This document shows positions 1 to 8,475 of a stretch of DNA of 37,257 bases, in pieces (position 1 is the first letter of the stretch; the number at the start of each line of letters is the position of its first letter). The translations under genes were made by a program, and so were the position numbers. A model generated the notes under the pieces. That model was given only the letters and a program-made list of their open reading frames with translations. It had not been told where the DNA came from and searched no databases. This stretch comes from an uncultured Oscillospiraceae bacterium (GTDB lineage Bacteria > Bacillota > Clostridia > Oscillospirales > Oscillospiraceae), in the NCBI GenBank assembly GCA_900763685.1, contig CAAFLF010000039.1, positions 1-37,257 of the forward strand. The letters run 5' to 3'.

Positions 1-288
1 CACACCCGGAGGCGTGTACAAATGCGATGAACCGGGAGATTGCTCCGAGAGGAGGTAACTTCCGGGGAGTATGTCCGATAATCGGGCGGCTGAGAAGGAT
101 TCTGTACGTCGCGTAGATCGCTGCGCCATGACAGTTTTACCGGCCGTAGTATGCAGTCAGTGCAAATTGCGGGCGGTATTTTCATGAGCCGGAATGATAC
201 GCACGGTTCAGCGTATAGACAAATTCTCTCGCCGTACGGAGTGGAGGACCCAAAGAAACTACGTACGAAATTCAGGAGGAAAACAACC
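1..288 (+). promoter_or_regulatory. structured 5' leader of the S10 operon (candidate)
   Basis: The 288 bases before rpsJ hold no convincing gene but can fold. A hairpin at 32-65 pairs CCGGGA (32-37) with TTCCGG (60-65) and has an inner helix CTCC/GGAG (43-46/51-54) closed by a GAGA (GNRA) loop. A second hairpin pairs ATACGC (197-202) with GCGTAT (211-216). CCGGC (140-144) can pair with GCCGG (188-192). S10 operons are often autoregulated through a leader bound by L4, so an r-protein leader is likely, but I cannot match it to a specific known motif. No promoter is clear inside the window, so transcription may start upstream. Confidence 0.4.
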
Positions 289-600
289 ATGGCACAGAAG
301 CAAATGATCCGCATCCGTCTCAAGGCCTATGACCACCAGGTCATCGACCAGAGCGCCGAGAAGATCGTCGAGACCGCCAAGCGCACCGGCGCCGAGGTCT
401 CCGGCCCCATCCCTCTGCCCACCAAGAAGGAAGTCGTCACCATCCTGCGCGCCGTTCATAAGTACAAGGATTCCCGCGAGCAGTTCGAGCGCCGCACCCA
501 CAAGCGCCTCATCGACATCACCAAGTCCACCCCCAAGACCGTGGAAGCCCTGATGGCCCTGGAGCTGCCCGCCGGCGTCGAGATCGAGATCAAGCTCTAA
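289..600 (+). CDS. rpsJ: 30S ribosomal protein S10
   Basis: S10 is part of the 30S head and, as NusE, also joins antitermination complexes. The 103-residue product matches the usual family length, with the [10 protein letters not shown] start and the THKRLIDI segment typical of S10. The start at 289 is set by AGGAGG at 274-279. The frame stays open upstream to 151, but that extension has no matching ribosome binding site and would be unusual for S10. It is the first gene of the S10-spc-alpha cluster, followed by an unusually long 148-base structured gap before rplC. Confidence 0.97.
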   Translation: MAQKQMIRIRLKAYDHQVIDQSAEKIVETAKRTGAEVSGPIPLPTKKEVVTILRAVHKYKDSREQFERRTHKRLIDITKSTPKTVEALMALELPAGVEIEIKL

Positions 601-633
601 TCCCCAGCGTTTACCCCTGCGATTTTAGTTCGT

Positions 634-720
634 TTGCTCTACCCAAAGCCCATCGACTTGCGTGAGACGGGCTTAGGTCAAGTCGGCAGAGCAATGTGGA
701 AAACCTTCCGCAACTAAGCC
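634..720 (+). ncRNA. candidate pseudoknotted cis-regulatory RNA between rpsJ and rplC
   Basis: Complementary segments seen directly: TTGCTCT (634-640) with AGAGCAA (688-694) forms an outer 7-bp helix. Inside it AAGCCC (646-651) pairs with GGGCTT (669-674), and CGACTTG (654-660) pairs with CAAGTCG (679-685). These two helices cross, as in an H-type pseudoknot, with connecting loops of 2, 8 and 4 bases. A hairpin at 695-701/706-712 stacks directly after the outer helix. GGCTTAG (670-676) can instead pair with CTAAGCC (714-720), a competing helix. The rplC ribosome binding site follows at 736-741. Autoregulation by an r-protein is inference; I do not recognise the motif as a described family. 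Confidence 0.55.
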
Positions 721-748
721 GACCAATAACCTTTTAGGAGGAAAATAC

Positions 749-1468
749 ATGAAAGCAATCATCGGCAAGAAGGTCGGGATGTCCCAGATCTTCGATGAGA
801 ACGGTCACGTGATCCCCGTTACCGTGATCGAGGCGGGCCCCTGCGTGGTCACCCAGAAGAAGACCGCTGAGAAGGAAGGCTACGCCGCCGTCCAGCTGGG
901 CTTCGAGGATGTGGCCGAGCGCAAGCTCACCAAGGGCGAGCTGGGCCATCTGAAGAAGGCGGACGTGGCTCCCAAGAAGTATCTCCGTGAGTTCGACCTG
1001 GAGAACGCCGCCGAGCTGAACATCGGCGACCTCGTGAAGGCCGACACCTTCAAGGTGGGCGACTTCGTGGATGTCACCGGCACCAGCAAGGGCCATGGCT
1101 ACCAGGGCGTCATCAAGCGCTGGGGCGCTCAGCGCACTCCCACCTCCCACGGCGGCGGCCCCGTGCACCGTCACGCCGGTTCCATGGGCTCTTCCACCGA
1201 TCCCTCCCGCATCTTCAAGGGTAAGATCGGCGCCGGCCACATGGGCGTGGATCAGGTCACTGTCCAGAACCTCAGCGTTGTCAAGGTCGACCCCGAGCTG
1301 AACATGCTGGTCGTCTGCGGTGCCGTTCCCGGCCCCAAGGGCGGTCTCGTCACCGTGAAGACCACCGTCAAGACCCACAAGGTCAAGCAGGCTGGCGCCG
1401 ACATCAGCAAGAACCCGCAGAAGGCTTCCGGCCGCAACCCGCAGAAGGCTTCCGCCAGAAACAAGTAA
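749..1468 (+). CDS. rplC: 50S ribosomal protein L3
   Basis: L3 is an early-assembly 50S protein whose loop reaches the peptidyl transferase centre. The 239-residue product has the family start MKAIIGKKVGMSQIF and the central segment VTGTSKGHGYQGVIKRW with its HGGGPVHRHAGSMG loop. It is about 30 residues longer than most bacterial L3 proteins. The extra part is a basic tail ending in a doubled NPQKAS repeat. The start is set by AGGAGG at 736-741. rplD follows after 18 bases. Confidence 0.97.
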   Translation: MKAIIGKKVGMSQIFDENGHVIPVTVIEAGPCVVTQKKTAEKEGYAAVQLGFEDVAERKLTKGELGHLKKADVAPKKYLREFDLENAAELNIGDLVKADTFKVGDFVDVTGTSKGHGYQGVIKRWGAQRTPTSHGGGPVHRHAGSMGSSTDPSRIFKGKIGAGHMGVDQVTVQNLSVVKVDPELNMLVVCGAVPGPKGGLVTVKTTVKTHKVKQAGADISKNPQKASGRNPQKASARNK

Positions 1469-1486
1469 GAAAGGGGTGCGTGAGAA

Positions 1487-2110
1487 ATGTCTACCATCAA
1501 TGTTTTGAACATGGCCGGCGAGACCGTCGGTACCGTGGAGCTCAGCGACGGGATCTTTGGCATCGAGCCCAATACCGCCGTTGTGCATGAGGTCGTCAAG
1601 AACCACCTCGCCAACTGCAGACAGGGCACCCAGAGCGCCCTCACCCGCGCCGAGGTTTCCGGCGGCGGCAAGAAGCCCTGGCGTCAGAAGGGCACCGGCC
1701 ACGCCCGTCAGGGCAGCACCCGCGCTCCCCAGTGGACCCACGGCGGCATCGTGTTCGCCCCCAAGCCCCGGGATTACAGCTACGTCCTGAACAAGAAGGT
1801 CAAGCGCCTGGCCCTGAAGTCCGTCCTCTCCGCCAAGGCCGCCTCCGGCGAGCTCATCGTGGTGGACGCCATCGAGCTGCCCGCCATCAAGACCGCCGAT
1901 TTCCAGAAGTTCCTCACCGCCGTGAAGGCTGACGGCAAGGCCGTGGTCGTCACTCCGGAGAAGAACGATACCATCGTCAAGAGCGCCCGGAACATCCCCG
2001 GCGTGCTGACCACCACCGCCACGATCCTCAGCGTTTACGATCTGCTGAACGCCAAGTACCTGGTTCTGGATCAGCGTGCGCTCGCTACCATTGAGGAGGT
2101 GTTCGCGTAA
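1487..2110 (+). CDS. rplD: 50S ribosomal protein L4
   Basis: L4 lines the 50S exit tunnel with an extended loop and in many bacteria represses its own S10 operon by binding the leader RNA. The 207-residue product carries the signature loop around VSGGGKKPWRQKGTGHARQG at about residues 49-68, followed by the TRAPQW segment, and is family length. Its stop codon shares one base with the rplW start (TAATG at 2108-2112), suggesting translational coupling. As a known autoregulator it is one candidate ligand for the leader at 1-288 or the pseudoknot before rplC; that link is inference. Confidence 0.97.
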   Translation: MSTINVLNMAGETVGTVELSDGIFGIEPNTAVVHEVVKNHLANCRQGTQSALTRAEVSGGGKKPWRQKGTGHARQGSTRAPQWTHGGIVFAPKPRDYSYVLNKKVKRLALKSVLSAKAASGELIVVDAIELPAIKTADFQKFLTAVKADGKAVVVTPEKNDTIVKSARNIPGVLTTTATILSVYDLLNAKYLVLDQRALATIEEVFA

Positions 2111-2403
2111 TGACCGCTTACGATATCATCATCCGCCCGATCATCACCGAGCGTGCCATGTCCGGCTCCGCCGATAAGAAGTACGTCTTCGAGGTCGCCA
2201 AGACCGCCGGCAAGGTCGAGATCAAGAAGGCCGTCGAGGAGGCCTTCGGCGTGAAGGTCGCTTCCGTCAACACCCTGACGGTCCACGGCAAGAAGAAGCG
2301 CATGGGCGCCGGCCGCCCCGGCATGACCAAGACCTGGAAGAAGGCCTATGTCCAGCTCAGCGCGGATTCCAAGACCATCGAGCTCTTTGAGGGCATGGTC
2401 TGA
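2110..2403 (+). CDS. rplW: 50S ribosomal protein L23
   Basis: L23 sits at the exit of the 50S tunnel and is the docking site for trigger factor and the signal recognition particle. The 97-residue product has the family core YDIIIRPIITERAM and VNTLTVHGKKKRMG, and a normal length. The ATG overlaps the last base of the rplD stop codon, and an upstream GAGGAGGTG at about 2094-2102 within rplD serves as ribosome binding site. rplB follows after 24 bases. Confidence 0.96.
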   Translation: MTAYDIIIRPIITERAMSGSADKKYVFEVAKTAGKVEIKKAVEEAFGVKVASVNTLTVHGKKKRMGAGRPGMTKTWKKAYVQLSADSKTIELFEGMV

Positions 2404-2427
2404 TAACGGAAGGAGTGTAACGGAATA

Positions 2428-3261
2428 ATGTCTATCAAAACTTTTAAGCCGACGACCCCTTCCAGACGTCAGATGACCGTCTCCGGGTTCGACGGGATCG
2501 ACAAGAAGGCTAAGCCCGAGCCCAGCCTCACCGAGGTTCTGAAGAAGTCCTCCGGCCGCAACAACACCGGCCGCATCACCGTCCGCCACCAGGGCGGCGG
2601 CAACAAGCGCAAGTACCGCGTCATCGACTTCAAGCGCGACAAGGAAGGTTTCGCCACCGTCCTGCGCCTGGAGTATGACCCCAACCGCAGCGCCAACATC
2701 GCTCTCGTGGAGTATGAGGACGGCGAGCGCCGTTACATCCTCGCTCCCGTGGGCCTGAACGCCGGCGACAAGGTGGAGTCCGGCGCCGGCGCCGACATCA
2801 AGGTTGGCAACGCCCTGCCCATCGCCAACATCCCCGTGGGCACCGTGATCCACAACATCGAGCTCCATCCCGGCAACGGCGCCCAGCTGGTCCGCTCCGC
2901 CGGCGCCGCCGCGCAGCTGATGGCCAAGGAGGGCGGCGACGCTCAGATCCGTATGCCCTCCGGCGAGGTCCGCATCGTGCGCACCAACTGCTACGCCTCC
3001 ATCGGTCAGGTGGGCAACATCGAGCACGAGAACATCAACATCGGCAAGGCTGGCCGTAAGCGCCACATGGGTTGGCGTCCCACCGTCCGCGGCTCCGTCA
3101 TGAACCCCAACGACCATCCCCACGGCGGCGGCGAGGGCCGCGCGCCCATCGGCCGCTCCGGCCCTGTGACGCCTTGGGGCAAGCCCGCCATGGGTTACAA
3201 GACCCGCAAGGGCAAGAATCCCACCAACAAGTTCATCGTGAAGCGTCGCAACGAGAAGTAA
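2428..3261 (+). CDS. rplB: 50S ribosomal protein L2
   Basis: L2 binds 23S rRNA near the peptidyl transferase centre and helps subunit association. The 277-residue product has the family hallmarks: a basic N-terminal part with [16 protein letters not shown], the central OB-like and SH3-like segments, and the near-invariant C-terminal [13 protein letters not shown] block containing the functionally important histidine. Length and start (GGAAGGAGTG at about 2408-2417) are normal. It sits between rplW and rpsS as in other Gram-positive S10 operons. Confidence 0.97.
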   Translation: MSIKTFKPTTPSRRQMTVSGFDGIDKKAKPEPSLTEVLKKSSGRNNTGRITVRHQGGGNKRKYRVIDFKRDKEGFATVLRLEYDPNRSANIALVEYEDGERRYILAPVGLNAGDKVESGAGADIKVGNALPIANIPVGTVIHNIELHPGNGAQLVRSAGAAAQLMAKEGGDAQIRMPSGEVRIVRTNCYASIGQVGNIEHENINIGKAGRKRHMGWRPTVRGSVMNPNDHPHGGGEGRAPIGRSGPVTPWGKPAMGYKTRKGKNPTNKFIVKRRNEK

Positions 3262-3276
3262 GGGAGGCAAGGAAAT

Positions 3277-3540
3277 ATGAGCAGATCTGTGAAAAAAGGC
3301 CCGTATGTTGCCCCGGAGCTCCTCAAGCGCGTCGAGGCAATGAACGAGAAGAACGAGAAGAAGGTCCTGAAGACCTGGAGCCGCAGCTCCACCATCTTCC
3401 CCGCCTTCGTCGGTCACACCATCGCCGTCCATGACGGCCGCAAGCACGTTCCCGTGTATATCCAGGAAGACATGGTCGGTCACAAGCTGGGCGAGTTCGC
3501 TCCCACCCGCACGTTCCGCGGCCATGCGAAGAAGGGTTAA
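3277..3540 (+). CDS. rpsS: 30S ribosomal protein S19
   Basis: S19 forms a complex with S13 in the 30S head near the A-site tRNA. The 87-residue product starts [11 protein letters not shown] and contains [29 protein letters not shown] and the closing GEFAPTRTF segment, all diagnostic of S19. It is slightly shorter at the C-terminus than the common 92-residue form. GGGAGG at 3262-3267 precedes the start. rplV follows after 14 bases. Confidence 0.96.
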   Translation: MSRSVKKGPYVAPELLKRVEAMNEKNEKKVLKTWSRSSTIFPAFVGHTIAVHDGRKHVPVYIQEDMVGHKLGEFAPTRTFRGHAKKG

Positions 3541-3554
3541 GGAGGATGCCGAAC

Positions 3555-3899
3555 ATGGAAAATAACGTTGCAAAGGCCTACCTGCGCTATGTCCGCATCT
3601 CCCCTCGCAAGATCCAGATCGTCTGCGATCTGATCCGCGGCAAGGATGTCGGCACCGCTATGGCCATCCTGATGCAGACCCCCAAGGCCGCGTCTGAGCC
3701 CCTGATGAAGCTGCTGAAGAGCGCCGCCGCCAACGCGGAGAACAACTTCAGCATGGACCCCGCCAAGCTGTACGTCTCTGAGGTCTACGCCACCCCCGGC
3801 CCCATCCTCAAGCGCATCATGCCCCGGGCCCAGGGCCGCGCGTACCGTATCAACAAGCGCACTTCTCACGTCACCATCGCCGTGGCGGAAAAGGCATAA
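3555..3899 (+). CDS. rplV: 50S ribosomal protein L22
   Basis: L22 lines the exit tunnel with a beta-hairpin and is a site of macrolide-resistance mutations in other species. The product has the family core [13 protein letters not shown] and the C-terminal hairpin region [15 protein letters not shown]. Two ATGs are possible. The one at 3546 touches AGGAGG (3540-3545) directly, which is too close, while the one at 3555 lies nine bases after it, so 3555 is chosen, giving 114 residues, close to the family norm. rpsC follows after 18 bases. Confidence 0.95.
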   Translation: MENNVAKAYLRYVRISPRKIQIVCDLIRGKDVGTAMAILMQTPKAASEPLMKLLKSAAANAENNFSMDPAKLYVSEVYATPGPILKRIMPRAQGRAYRINKRTSHVTIAVAEKA

Positions 3900-3917
3900 G
3901 GAAAGGGAGGCAGTTTT

Positions 3918-4847
3918 ATGGGACAGAAAGTTAATCCCCACGGCCTTCGCGTGGGCGTCATCAAAGACTGGGATTCCCGTTGGTATGCCAGCGAAGAGAA
4001 GGTCGGCGACCTGATCGTGGAAGATCAGAAGATCCGCAAGTACCTGAAGGCCCTCGTCTACGGCGCGGGCGTTCCCAAGATCGAGATCGAGCGCAGCGGT
4101 GAGGGCGCCAACGAGGTCGTCACCATCTTCCTGCACTGCGCCCGTCCCGGTGTGGTCATCGGCAAGGGCGGCGAGCAGATCGAGCAGTATCGCCAGAACG
4201 TCGAGAAGCTCATCGGCAAGAAGGTCAAGCTGAACATCGTCGAGGTCAAGAACCCCGACATGGACGCCCAGCTGGTGGCCGAGAACATCGCCCAGCAGAT
4301 CGAGAAGCGTATCTCCCACCGCCGCGCCATGAAGAACGCCATGGCCCGCGCCATGCGCGCCGGCGCCAAGGGCATCAAGGTCTGCTGCTCCGGCCGACTG
4401 GGCGGCCGCGAGATCGCCGGCGTTGAGCACTATCACGAGGGCACCATCCCCCTGCAGACCATCCGTGCCGACATCGAGTACGGCTTCACCGAGGCCGCCA
4501 CCACTTACGGCCGCATCGGCGTGAAGGTCTGGATCTACAAGGGCGAGGTCCTCTCTCAGACCCTGCGCACCACTCCCCGCACCATGGACACCTCCAAGCC
4601 CTATCAGGAGCGTCGTGAGCGTCGTCCCCGCCGTGACGGCGATCGCCGCGGCGGCTTCAACCGCGACAACCGCGGCGGCTTCAACCGCGGCGGCCAGGGC
4701 GGCGGCTTCAACCGCGATAACCGCGGTGGCCAGGGCGGCTTCAACCGCGCCGGTGGCCAGGGTCGTCCCCAGGGCGGCTTCAACCGCAGCAACAACACCC
4801 GTCCGGCTGCCCCCGCAGCCCCCGCTAAGGAAGGAGGAGCCAACTAA
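3918..4847 (+). CDS. rpsC: 30S ribosomal protein S3 with long RGG-like C-terminal tail
   Basis: S3 lies at the mRNA entry tunnel of the 30S subunit. The first roughly 220 residues are a normal S3: [13 protein letters not shown] start, a KH domain with VVIGKGG, and the second domain with [10 protein letters not shown] and [11 protein letters not shown]. The protein then runs on to 309 residues, about 85-90 longer than usual. The tail is rich in Gly, Arg, Asn and Phe with five copies of GGFNR and ends in an Ala/Pro stretch. It resembles RGG-box disordered RNA-binding regions. The tail is in frame and flows into rplP by a one-base overlap (TAATG), so it is not a frameshift artefact. Confidence 0.95.
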   Translation: MGQKVNPHGLRVGVIKDWDSRWYASEEKVGDLIVEDQKIRKYLKALVYGAGVPKIEIERSGEGANEVVTIFLHCARPGVVIGKGGEQIEQYRQNVEKLIGKKVKLNIVEVKNPDMDAQLVAENIAQQIEKRISHRRAMKNAMARAMRAGAKGIKVCCSGRLGGREIAGVEHYHEGTIPLQTIRADIEYGFTEAATTYGRIGVKVWIYKGEVLSQTLRTTPRTMDTSKPYQERRERRPRRDGDRRGGFNRDNRGGFNRGGQGGGFNRDNRGGQGGFNRAGGQGRPQGGFNRSNNTRPAAPAAPAKEGGAN

Positions 4848-5284
4848 TGCTTCTGCCGAAGAGAGTCAAGTATCGTCGCGTCCACCGCGGCCGGATGACC
4901 GGCAAGGCGCTGCGCGGCAACACCGTTTCCTACGGTGAGTTTGGCCTGGTGGCCACCGAGCCCGCCTGGATCACCAGCAACCAGATCGAGGCGGCCCGTG
5001 TCGCCATGACCCGTTACACCAAGCGCGGCGGCCAGGTCTGGATCAAGATCTTCCCCGACAAGCCCGTTACCAAGAAGCCCGCCGACACCCGCATGGGTTC
5101 CGGTAAGGGCTCCCCCGAGTACTGGGTCGCCGTTGTCAAGCCCGGCCGTGTCATGTTTGAGATCGCCGGTGTCTCCGAAGAGATCGCCCGCGAGGCGCTG
5201 CGTCTGGCCAGCCACAAGCTGCCCATCAAGACCAAGATCGTCGCCGCGGACGCCGCCCCCGAAGCAGAGGAAGCAGGTGAGTGA
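4847..5284 (+). CDS. rplP: 50S ribosomal protein L16
   Basis: L16 helps position A-site tRNA on the 50S subunit. The 145-residue product starts [19 protein letters not shown] and carries [19 protein letters not shown], both family signatures. Its start overlaps the rpsC stop by one base, with GGAGGAG at 4833-4839 inside the end of rpsC as ribosome binding site. The acidic end (EAEEAGE) slightly extends the core. rpmC follows after only two bases. Confidence 0.96.
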   Translation: MLLPKRVKYRRVHRGRMTGKALRGNTVSYGEFGLVATEPAWITSNQIEAARVAMTRYTKRGGQVWIKIFPDKPVTKKPADTRMGSGKGSPEYWVAVVKPGRVMFEIAGVSEEIAREALRLASHKLPIKTKIVAADAAPEAEEAGE

Positions 5285-5286
5285 AG

Positions 5287-5487
5287 ATGAAGGCAACTGA
5301 AATTCGGAAAATGTCCGCCGAGCAGCTCAACGAGAAGCTGGCCGGCCTGAAGAAGGACCTGTTCCTCCTGCGGATGCAGCACGCCACCAACCAGCTGGAC
5401 AATCCGCTGAAGATCAGAGAGACCAAGCGGGATATTGCCCGAGTCATGACCGTTATGCGGGAGCTCCAGGCTTCCGATAAGCAGTAA
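5287..5487 (+). CDS. rpmC: 50S ribosomal protein L29
   Basis: L29 is a small helical protein beside L23 at the tunnel exit. The 66-residue product starts [14 protein letters not shown], the usual L29 beginning, and has the [17 protein letters not shown] segment. A GTG at 5281 is in frame, but the ATG at 5287 gives the family start and has AGGTGA at 5275-5280 at suitable distance. The gene is nearly fused to rplP, suggesting coupled translation. Confidence 0.95.
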   Translation: MKATEIRKMSAEQLNEKLAGLKKDLFLLRMQHATNQLDNPLKIRETKRDIARVMTVMRELQASDKQ

Positions 5488-5504
5488 GAAGGAGGGAAAC
5501 GAAA

Positions 5505-5768
5505 ATGAGTGAGATGAGAACTTCCTCCCGTAAGACCCGGGTCGGTAAGGTCGTTTCCGACAAGATGGACAAGACCGTGGTCGTCGCCATCGAGGACCGC
5601 GTGGCCCATCCTCTGTACAAGAAGATCGTTGGCCGCACCTATAAGCTGAAGGCCCATGACGAGGAGAACGCCTGCGGCATCGGCGATAAGGTGAAGGTCA
5701 TGGAGACCCGCCCCCTGTCCAAGGACAAGCGTTGGCGCGTGGTCGAGATCGTTGAGAAAGCAAAGTAA
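5505..5768 (+). CDS. rpsQ: 30S ribosomal protein S17
   Basis: S17 is a primary 16S rRNA-binding OB-fold protein. The 87-residue product contains [22 protein letters not shown] and a C-terminal [18 protein letters not shown], both standard for S17. AAGGAGGG at 5489-5496 precedes the ATG. Spacing to rpmC (17 bases) and rplN (15 bases) is typical of this operon. Confidence 0.96.
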   Translation: MSEMRTSSRKTRVGKVVSDKMDKTVVVAIEDRVAHPLYKKIVGRTYKLKAHDEENACGIGDKVKVMETRPLSKDKRWRVVEIVEKAK

Positions 5769-5783
5769 GGAGGTGCCGAGTAT

Positions 5784-6152
5784 ATGATTCAGCAGGAAAC
5801 TTTTCTGAAGGTCGCCGATAATACCGGCGCCAAGGAGATCAAGTGCATCCGTGTTCTGGGCGGCTCCACCCGGAAGTACGGCAACATCGGTGATGTCATC
5901 GTCGCCTCTGTTCGCAAGGCTGCCCCCGGCGGCACCGTGAAGAAGGGTGAGGTGGTCAAGGCCGTCATCGTCCGCTCCGCCAAGGGCGTGCGCCGCAACG
6001 ACGGTACCTATGTCCGCTTCGACGACAACGCCGCCGTCCTGATCAAGGACGATAAGAACCCCAGAGGTACCCGTATCTTTGGGCCTGTGGCTCGTGAGCT
6101 GCGCGACAAGGACTACATGAAGATCCTGTCCCTGGCTCCCGAAGTGATTTGA
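5784..6152 (+). CDS. rplN: 50S ribosomal protein L14
   Basis: L14 lies at the subunit interface of the 50S particle. The 122-residue product starts [19 protein letters not shown] and contains the [12 protein letters not shown] signature region and [19 protein letters not shown] at the end, matching the family over its full usual length. AAGGAGGTG at 5767-5775 precedes the start. First gene of the spc-type section of the cluster. Confidence 0.97.
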   Translation: MIQQETFLKVADNTGAKEIKCIRVLGGSTRKYGNIGDVIVASVRKAAPGGTVKKGEVVKAVIVRSAKGVRRNDGTYVRFDDNAAVLIKDDKNPRGTRIFGPVARELRDKDYMKILSLAPEVI

Positions 6153-6165
6153 GGAGGGCGCCAGA

Positions 6166-6477
6166 ATGTCTATGAATGTGAAGAAGGGCGACACCGTTGT
6201 CGTCCTGTCCGGTAAGGACCGCGGCAAGCAGGGCAAGGTGCTGGGCACCGTCCCCGCCGACGGCAAGGTCGTCGTGGAAGGCATCAACATGGTCACCTGC
6301 CATGTCAAGCCCCGCAAGCAGGGCGAGCAGGGCGGCATCGTCAAGCGCGAGGCGGCTCTCGCCGCCTGCAAGGTGCAGGTCGTCTGCCCCAAGTGCTCCA
6401 AGGCCACCCGTGTCGCCCACAAGGTCGAGAACGGCAAGAAGACCCGCGTCTGCAAGCACTGCGGCGCAGAACTGTAA
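6166..6477 (+). CDS. rplX: 50S ribosomal protein L24 with C-terminal zinc ribbon
   Basis: L24 starts 50S assembly and lies near the tunnel exit. The 103-residue product has an N-terminal KOW motif (VKKGDTVVVLSGKDRGKQGKV) followed by VEGINMVTCHVKPRKQGEQGG. The C-terminal third has paired cysteines, CPKC and CKHC, about 26 residues apart, which should bind zinc. Many clostridial L24 proteins carry this ribbon, while the Bacillus protein lacks it. rplE follows after 19 bases. Confidence 0.96.
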   Translation: MSMNVKKGDTVVVLSGKDRGKQGKVLGTVPADGKVVVEGINMVTCHVKPRKQGEQGGIVKREAALAACKVQVVCPKCSKATRVAHKVENGKKTRVCKHCGAEL

Positions 6478-6496
6478 GAAAGGAGCGTAACGAATT

Positions 6497-7036
6497 ATGG
6501 CAAGACTGAAAGAGAAGTACAATGCCGAGGTCGCTCCCGCTCTGATGAAGCAGTTCGGCTACAAGTCCGTCATGCAGATCCCCAAGATCGACAAGGTCGT
6601 CGTCAACGTCGGCTGCGGCGAGGCCCGTGAAAACGCCAAGGTCCTGGACAACGTCGTGGGCGATCTCTCCAAGATCACCGGCCAGAAGCCCGTGATCACC
6701 CGCGCCCGCAAGTCCATCGCGAACTTCAAGCTCCGTGAGGACATGCCCATCGGCGCCAAGGTCACCCTCCGGGGTGAGAAGATGTGGGAGTTCCTGGACC
6801 GCCTCTTCAACGTGGCTCTGCCCCGCGTCCGTGACTTCAACGGCATCAATCCCAACGCCTTCGATGGCCGCGGCAACTACGCCCTGGGCATCAAGGAGCA
6901 GCTGATCTTCCCCGAGATCGAGTACGATAAGATCGACAAGATCCGCGGCATGGACATCATCATTGTCACTACCGCGCAGACCGACGAGGAAGCCAAGTAC
7001 CTGCTCAGCCAGGTCGGCGCTCCCTTCGCCCGCTAA
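6497..7036 (+). CDS. rplE: 50S ribosomal protein L5
   Basis: L5 binds 5S rRNA and contacts P-site tRNA and the 30S head. The 179-residue product has the start region [22 protein letters not shown], the block [27 protein letters not shown] and the [18 protein letters not shown] signature. Length is normal. AAAGGAG at 6479-6485 precedes the ATG, and rpsZ follows after 14 bases. Confidence 0.97.
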   Translation: MARLKEKYNAEVAPALMKQFGYKSVMQIPKIDKVVVNVGCGEARENAKVLDNVVGDLSKITGQKPVITRARKSIANFKLREDMPIGAKVTLRGEKMWEFLDRLFNVALPRVRDFNGINPNAFDGRGNYALGIKEQLIFPEIEYDKIDKIRGMDIIIVTTAQTDEEAKYLLSQVGAPFAR

Positions 7037-7050
7037 GGAGGAGAAGAACG

Positions 7051-7236
7051 ATGGCTAAGAAATCCATGATCCTGAAGCAGCAGGCTCCCGCCAAGTACTC
7101 CACCCGGAGATACAACCGCTGCAAGCTCTGCGGCCGTCCCCACGCTTACCTGCGTGACTACGGCGTGTGCCGTATCTGCTTCCGTGAGCTGGCCTACAAG
7201 GGCCAGATCCCCGGCGTCCGCAAGGCTTCCTTCTAA
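7051..7236 (+). CDS. rpsZ: 30S ribosomal protein S14, zinc-binding type Z
   Basis: S14 is a late-assembling 30S head protein. This 61-residue form is the short zinc-binding type, with CKLC and CRIC motifs at about residues 24-27 and 40-43. It is usual in Gram-positive spc operons; the long zinc-free form is a separate gene in some species. AAGGAGG at 7036-7042 precedes the start. The gene is followed by an unusual 264-base gap before rpsH. Confidence 0.96.
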   Translation: MAKKSMILKQQAPAKYSTRRYNRCKLCGRPHAYLRDYGVCRICFRELAYKGQIPGVRKASF

Positions 7237-7500
7237 TTAAGGATTCTTTCATCCCCGGCGGCCTGCCGCGCCACGCCGCGCGGCAGCGCCCCCGTTGGGA
7301 GACGCCGCCCCCCGGCGGGGAAGGACCCCCGCCCCCCAACTTCCATCACCCGGCCTTTGATATGGGGCCTTGTGATATCGGATAGCGAAAGGTCACTGTG
7401 AATTGTGCGCCACGCGCGAGCGGACCGTTCCATTCATAGTGATACCTCGCTGCCGCAACGGCCAAAAGCGCCGTAACTCTAAAATAGGAGGAAACACAGT
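7237..7500 (+). promoter_or_regulatory. structured spacer / candidate leader before rpsH
   Basis: This gap breaks an otherwise tight operon and holds no gene. Three hairpins are visible: CTGCCGCG/CGCGGCAG (7263-7270/7279-7286), GGCGGGG/CCCCGCC (7314-7320/7327-7333), and a long stem pairing 7391-7403 with 7432-7446 (13 pairs including one G-T, with a two-base bulge at 7442-7443). The ribosome binding site of rpsH (AGGAGG, 7487-7492) follows. S8 is the known translational repressor of spc operons, so an S8-responsive leader is possible. The C- and G-rich first half looks compositionally unlike the coding flanks. Function is inferred only from position and folding. Confidence 0.4.
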
Positions 7501-7899
7501 ATGCATATCACCGATCCTGTTGCGGATATGCTGACCCGCATCCGCAACGCCAACAGCGCCAAGCATGATACCGTCGATGTCCCCGCCTCCAACATGAAGA
7601 AGAGCATCGCTCAGATCCTGCTGGATGAGGGCTACATCAAGGGCTTCACCGTGGTGGACGATGGCCTCCAGGGCATGATCCACATCACTCTGAAGTACAA
7701 CGCCGGCAAAGAGCGTGTCATCACCGGTCTTCGCCGCGTCTCCAAGCCCGGCCTTCGCGTCTACGTGGGCGCCGATGAGCTGCCCCGCGTGCTCCGCGGC
7801 CTGGGTATCGCCATCATCTCCACTTCCAAGGGCGTCATGACCGACAAGGCTGCCCGCGCGGCCCATGTCGGTGGCGAAGTCCTGGCATTCGTTTGGTAA
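7501..7899 (+). CDS. rpsH: 30S ribosomal protein S8
   Basis: S8 is a primary 16S rRNA binder and a known regulator of spc operons. The 132-residue product starts [20 protein letters not shown] and ends with the family motif [27 protein letters not shown]. Length is normal. Preceded by AGGAGG at 7487-7492 and a long structured spacer, followed by rplF after 16 bases. Confidence 0.97.
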   Translation: MHITDPVADMLTRIRNANSAKHDTVDVPASNMKKSIAQILLDEGYIKGFTVVDDGLQGMIHITLKYNAGKERVITGLRRVSKPGLRVYVGADELPRVLRGLGIAIISTSKGVMTDKAARAAHVGGEVLAFVW

Positions 7900-7915
7900 G
7901 GAGGGTATTTGAACA

Positions 7916-8461
7916 ATGTCTAGAATTGGCAGAATGCCCATTACCGTCCCCGCCGGCGTCACCGTGAATGTCGCCGAGGGTAATGTGGTTACCGTGAAGG
8001 GCCCCAAGGGCGAGCTGACCCGTGCGCTTCGCCCCGAGATGATCATCAAGCAGGAAGGCAATACGATCACGGTGGAGCGTCCCTGCGAGGATAAGCTGCA
8101 CCGCAGCCTCCACGGCCTGACCCGCACCCTGCTCCACAACATGGTCGTCGGTGTCACCGATGGCTTCAAGAAGGAGCTGGAGGTCAACGGCGTCGGCTAC
8201 CGTGTCGCCAAGGACGGCAAGAACCTGGTCATGAACCTGGGTTATTCCCACCAGGTGATCGTTCCCGAGATCGAGGGCATCACCATCGATGTCCCCGCTC
8301 CCAATAAAATCGTCATCAATGGCTGCGACAAGCAGGCCGTGGGCCAGTTTGCCGCGGAGGTCCGCGAGAAGCGTCCTCCCGAGCCTTACAAGGGCAAGGG
8401 CATCAAGTATGCTGACGAAGTCATCCGTCGCAAGGTCGGCAAGACCGGCGCGAAGAAGTAA
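7916..8461 (+). CDS. rplF: 50S ribosomal protein L6
   Basis: L6 sits near the factor-binding site of the 50S subunit. The 181-residue product has the standard [15 protein letters not shown] start, duplicated fold regions, the [11 protein letters not shown] block, and the C-terminal signature [19 protein letters not shown]. Length is normal. AAGGAGGG at 7898-7905 precedes the start; rplR follows after 14 bases. Confidence 0.97.
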   Translation: MSRIGRMPITVPAGVTVNVAEGNVVTVKGPKGELTRALRPEMIIKQEGNTITVERPCEDKLHRSLHGLTRTLLHNMVVGVTDGFKKELEVNGVGYRVAKDGKNLVMNLGYSHQVIVPEIEGITIDVPAPNKIVINGCDKQAVGQFAAEVREKRPPEPYKGKGIKYADEVIRRKVGKTGAKK

Positions 8462-8475
8462 GGAGGTGTGCCGAA

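Noticed and set aside
151..288. N-terminal extension of S10
   Set aside because: The frame is open, but AGGAGG at 274-279 and the normal S10 start indicate 289.
734..1741. Long minus-strand open frames across the ribosomal cluster
   Set aside because: They mirror strongly biased GC-rich codons of the + strand genes, lack ribosome binding sites and match no family.
4590..4847. Frameshift or assembly error at the end of rpsC
   Set aside because: The tail is in frame, compositionally ordered (repeated GGFNR) and joins rplP by the usual TAATG overlap with a ribosome binding site.
7237..7500. Insertion sequence remnant in the spc operon
   Set aside because: No transposase fragment, terminal inverted repeats or target duplication could be seen; only local hairpins.
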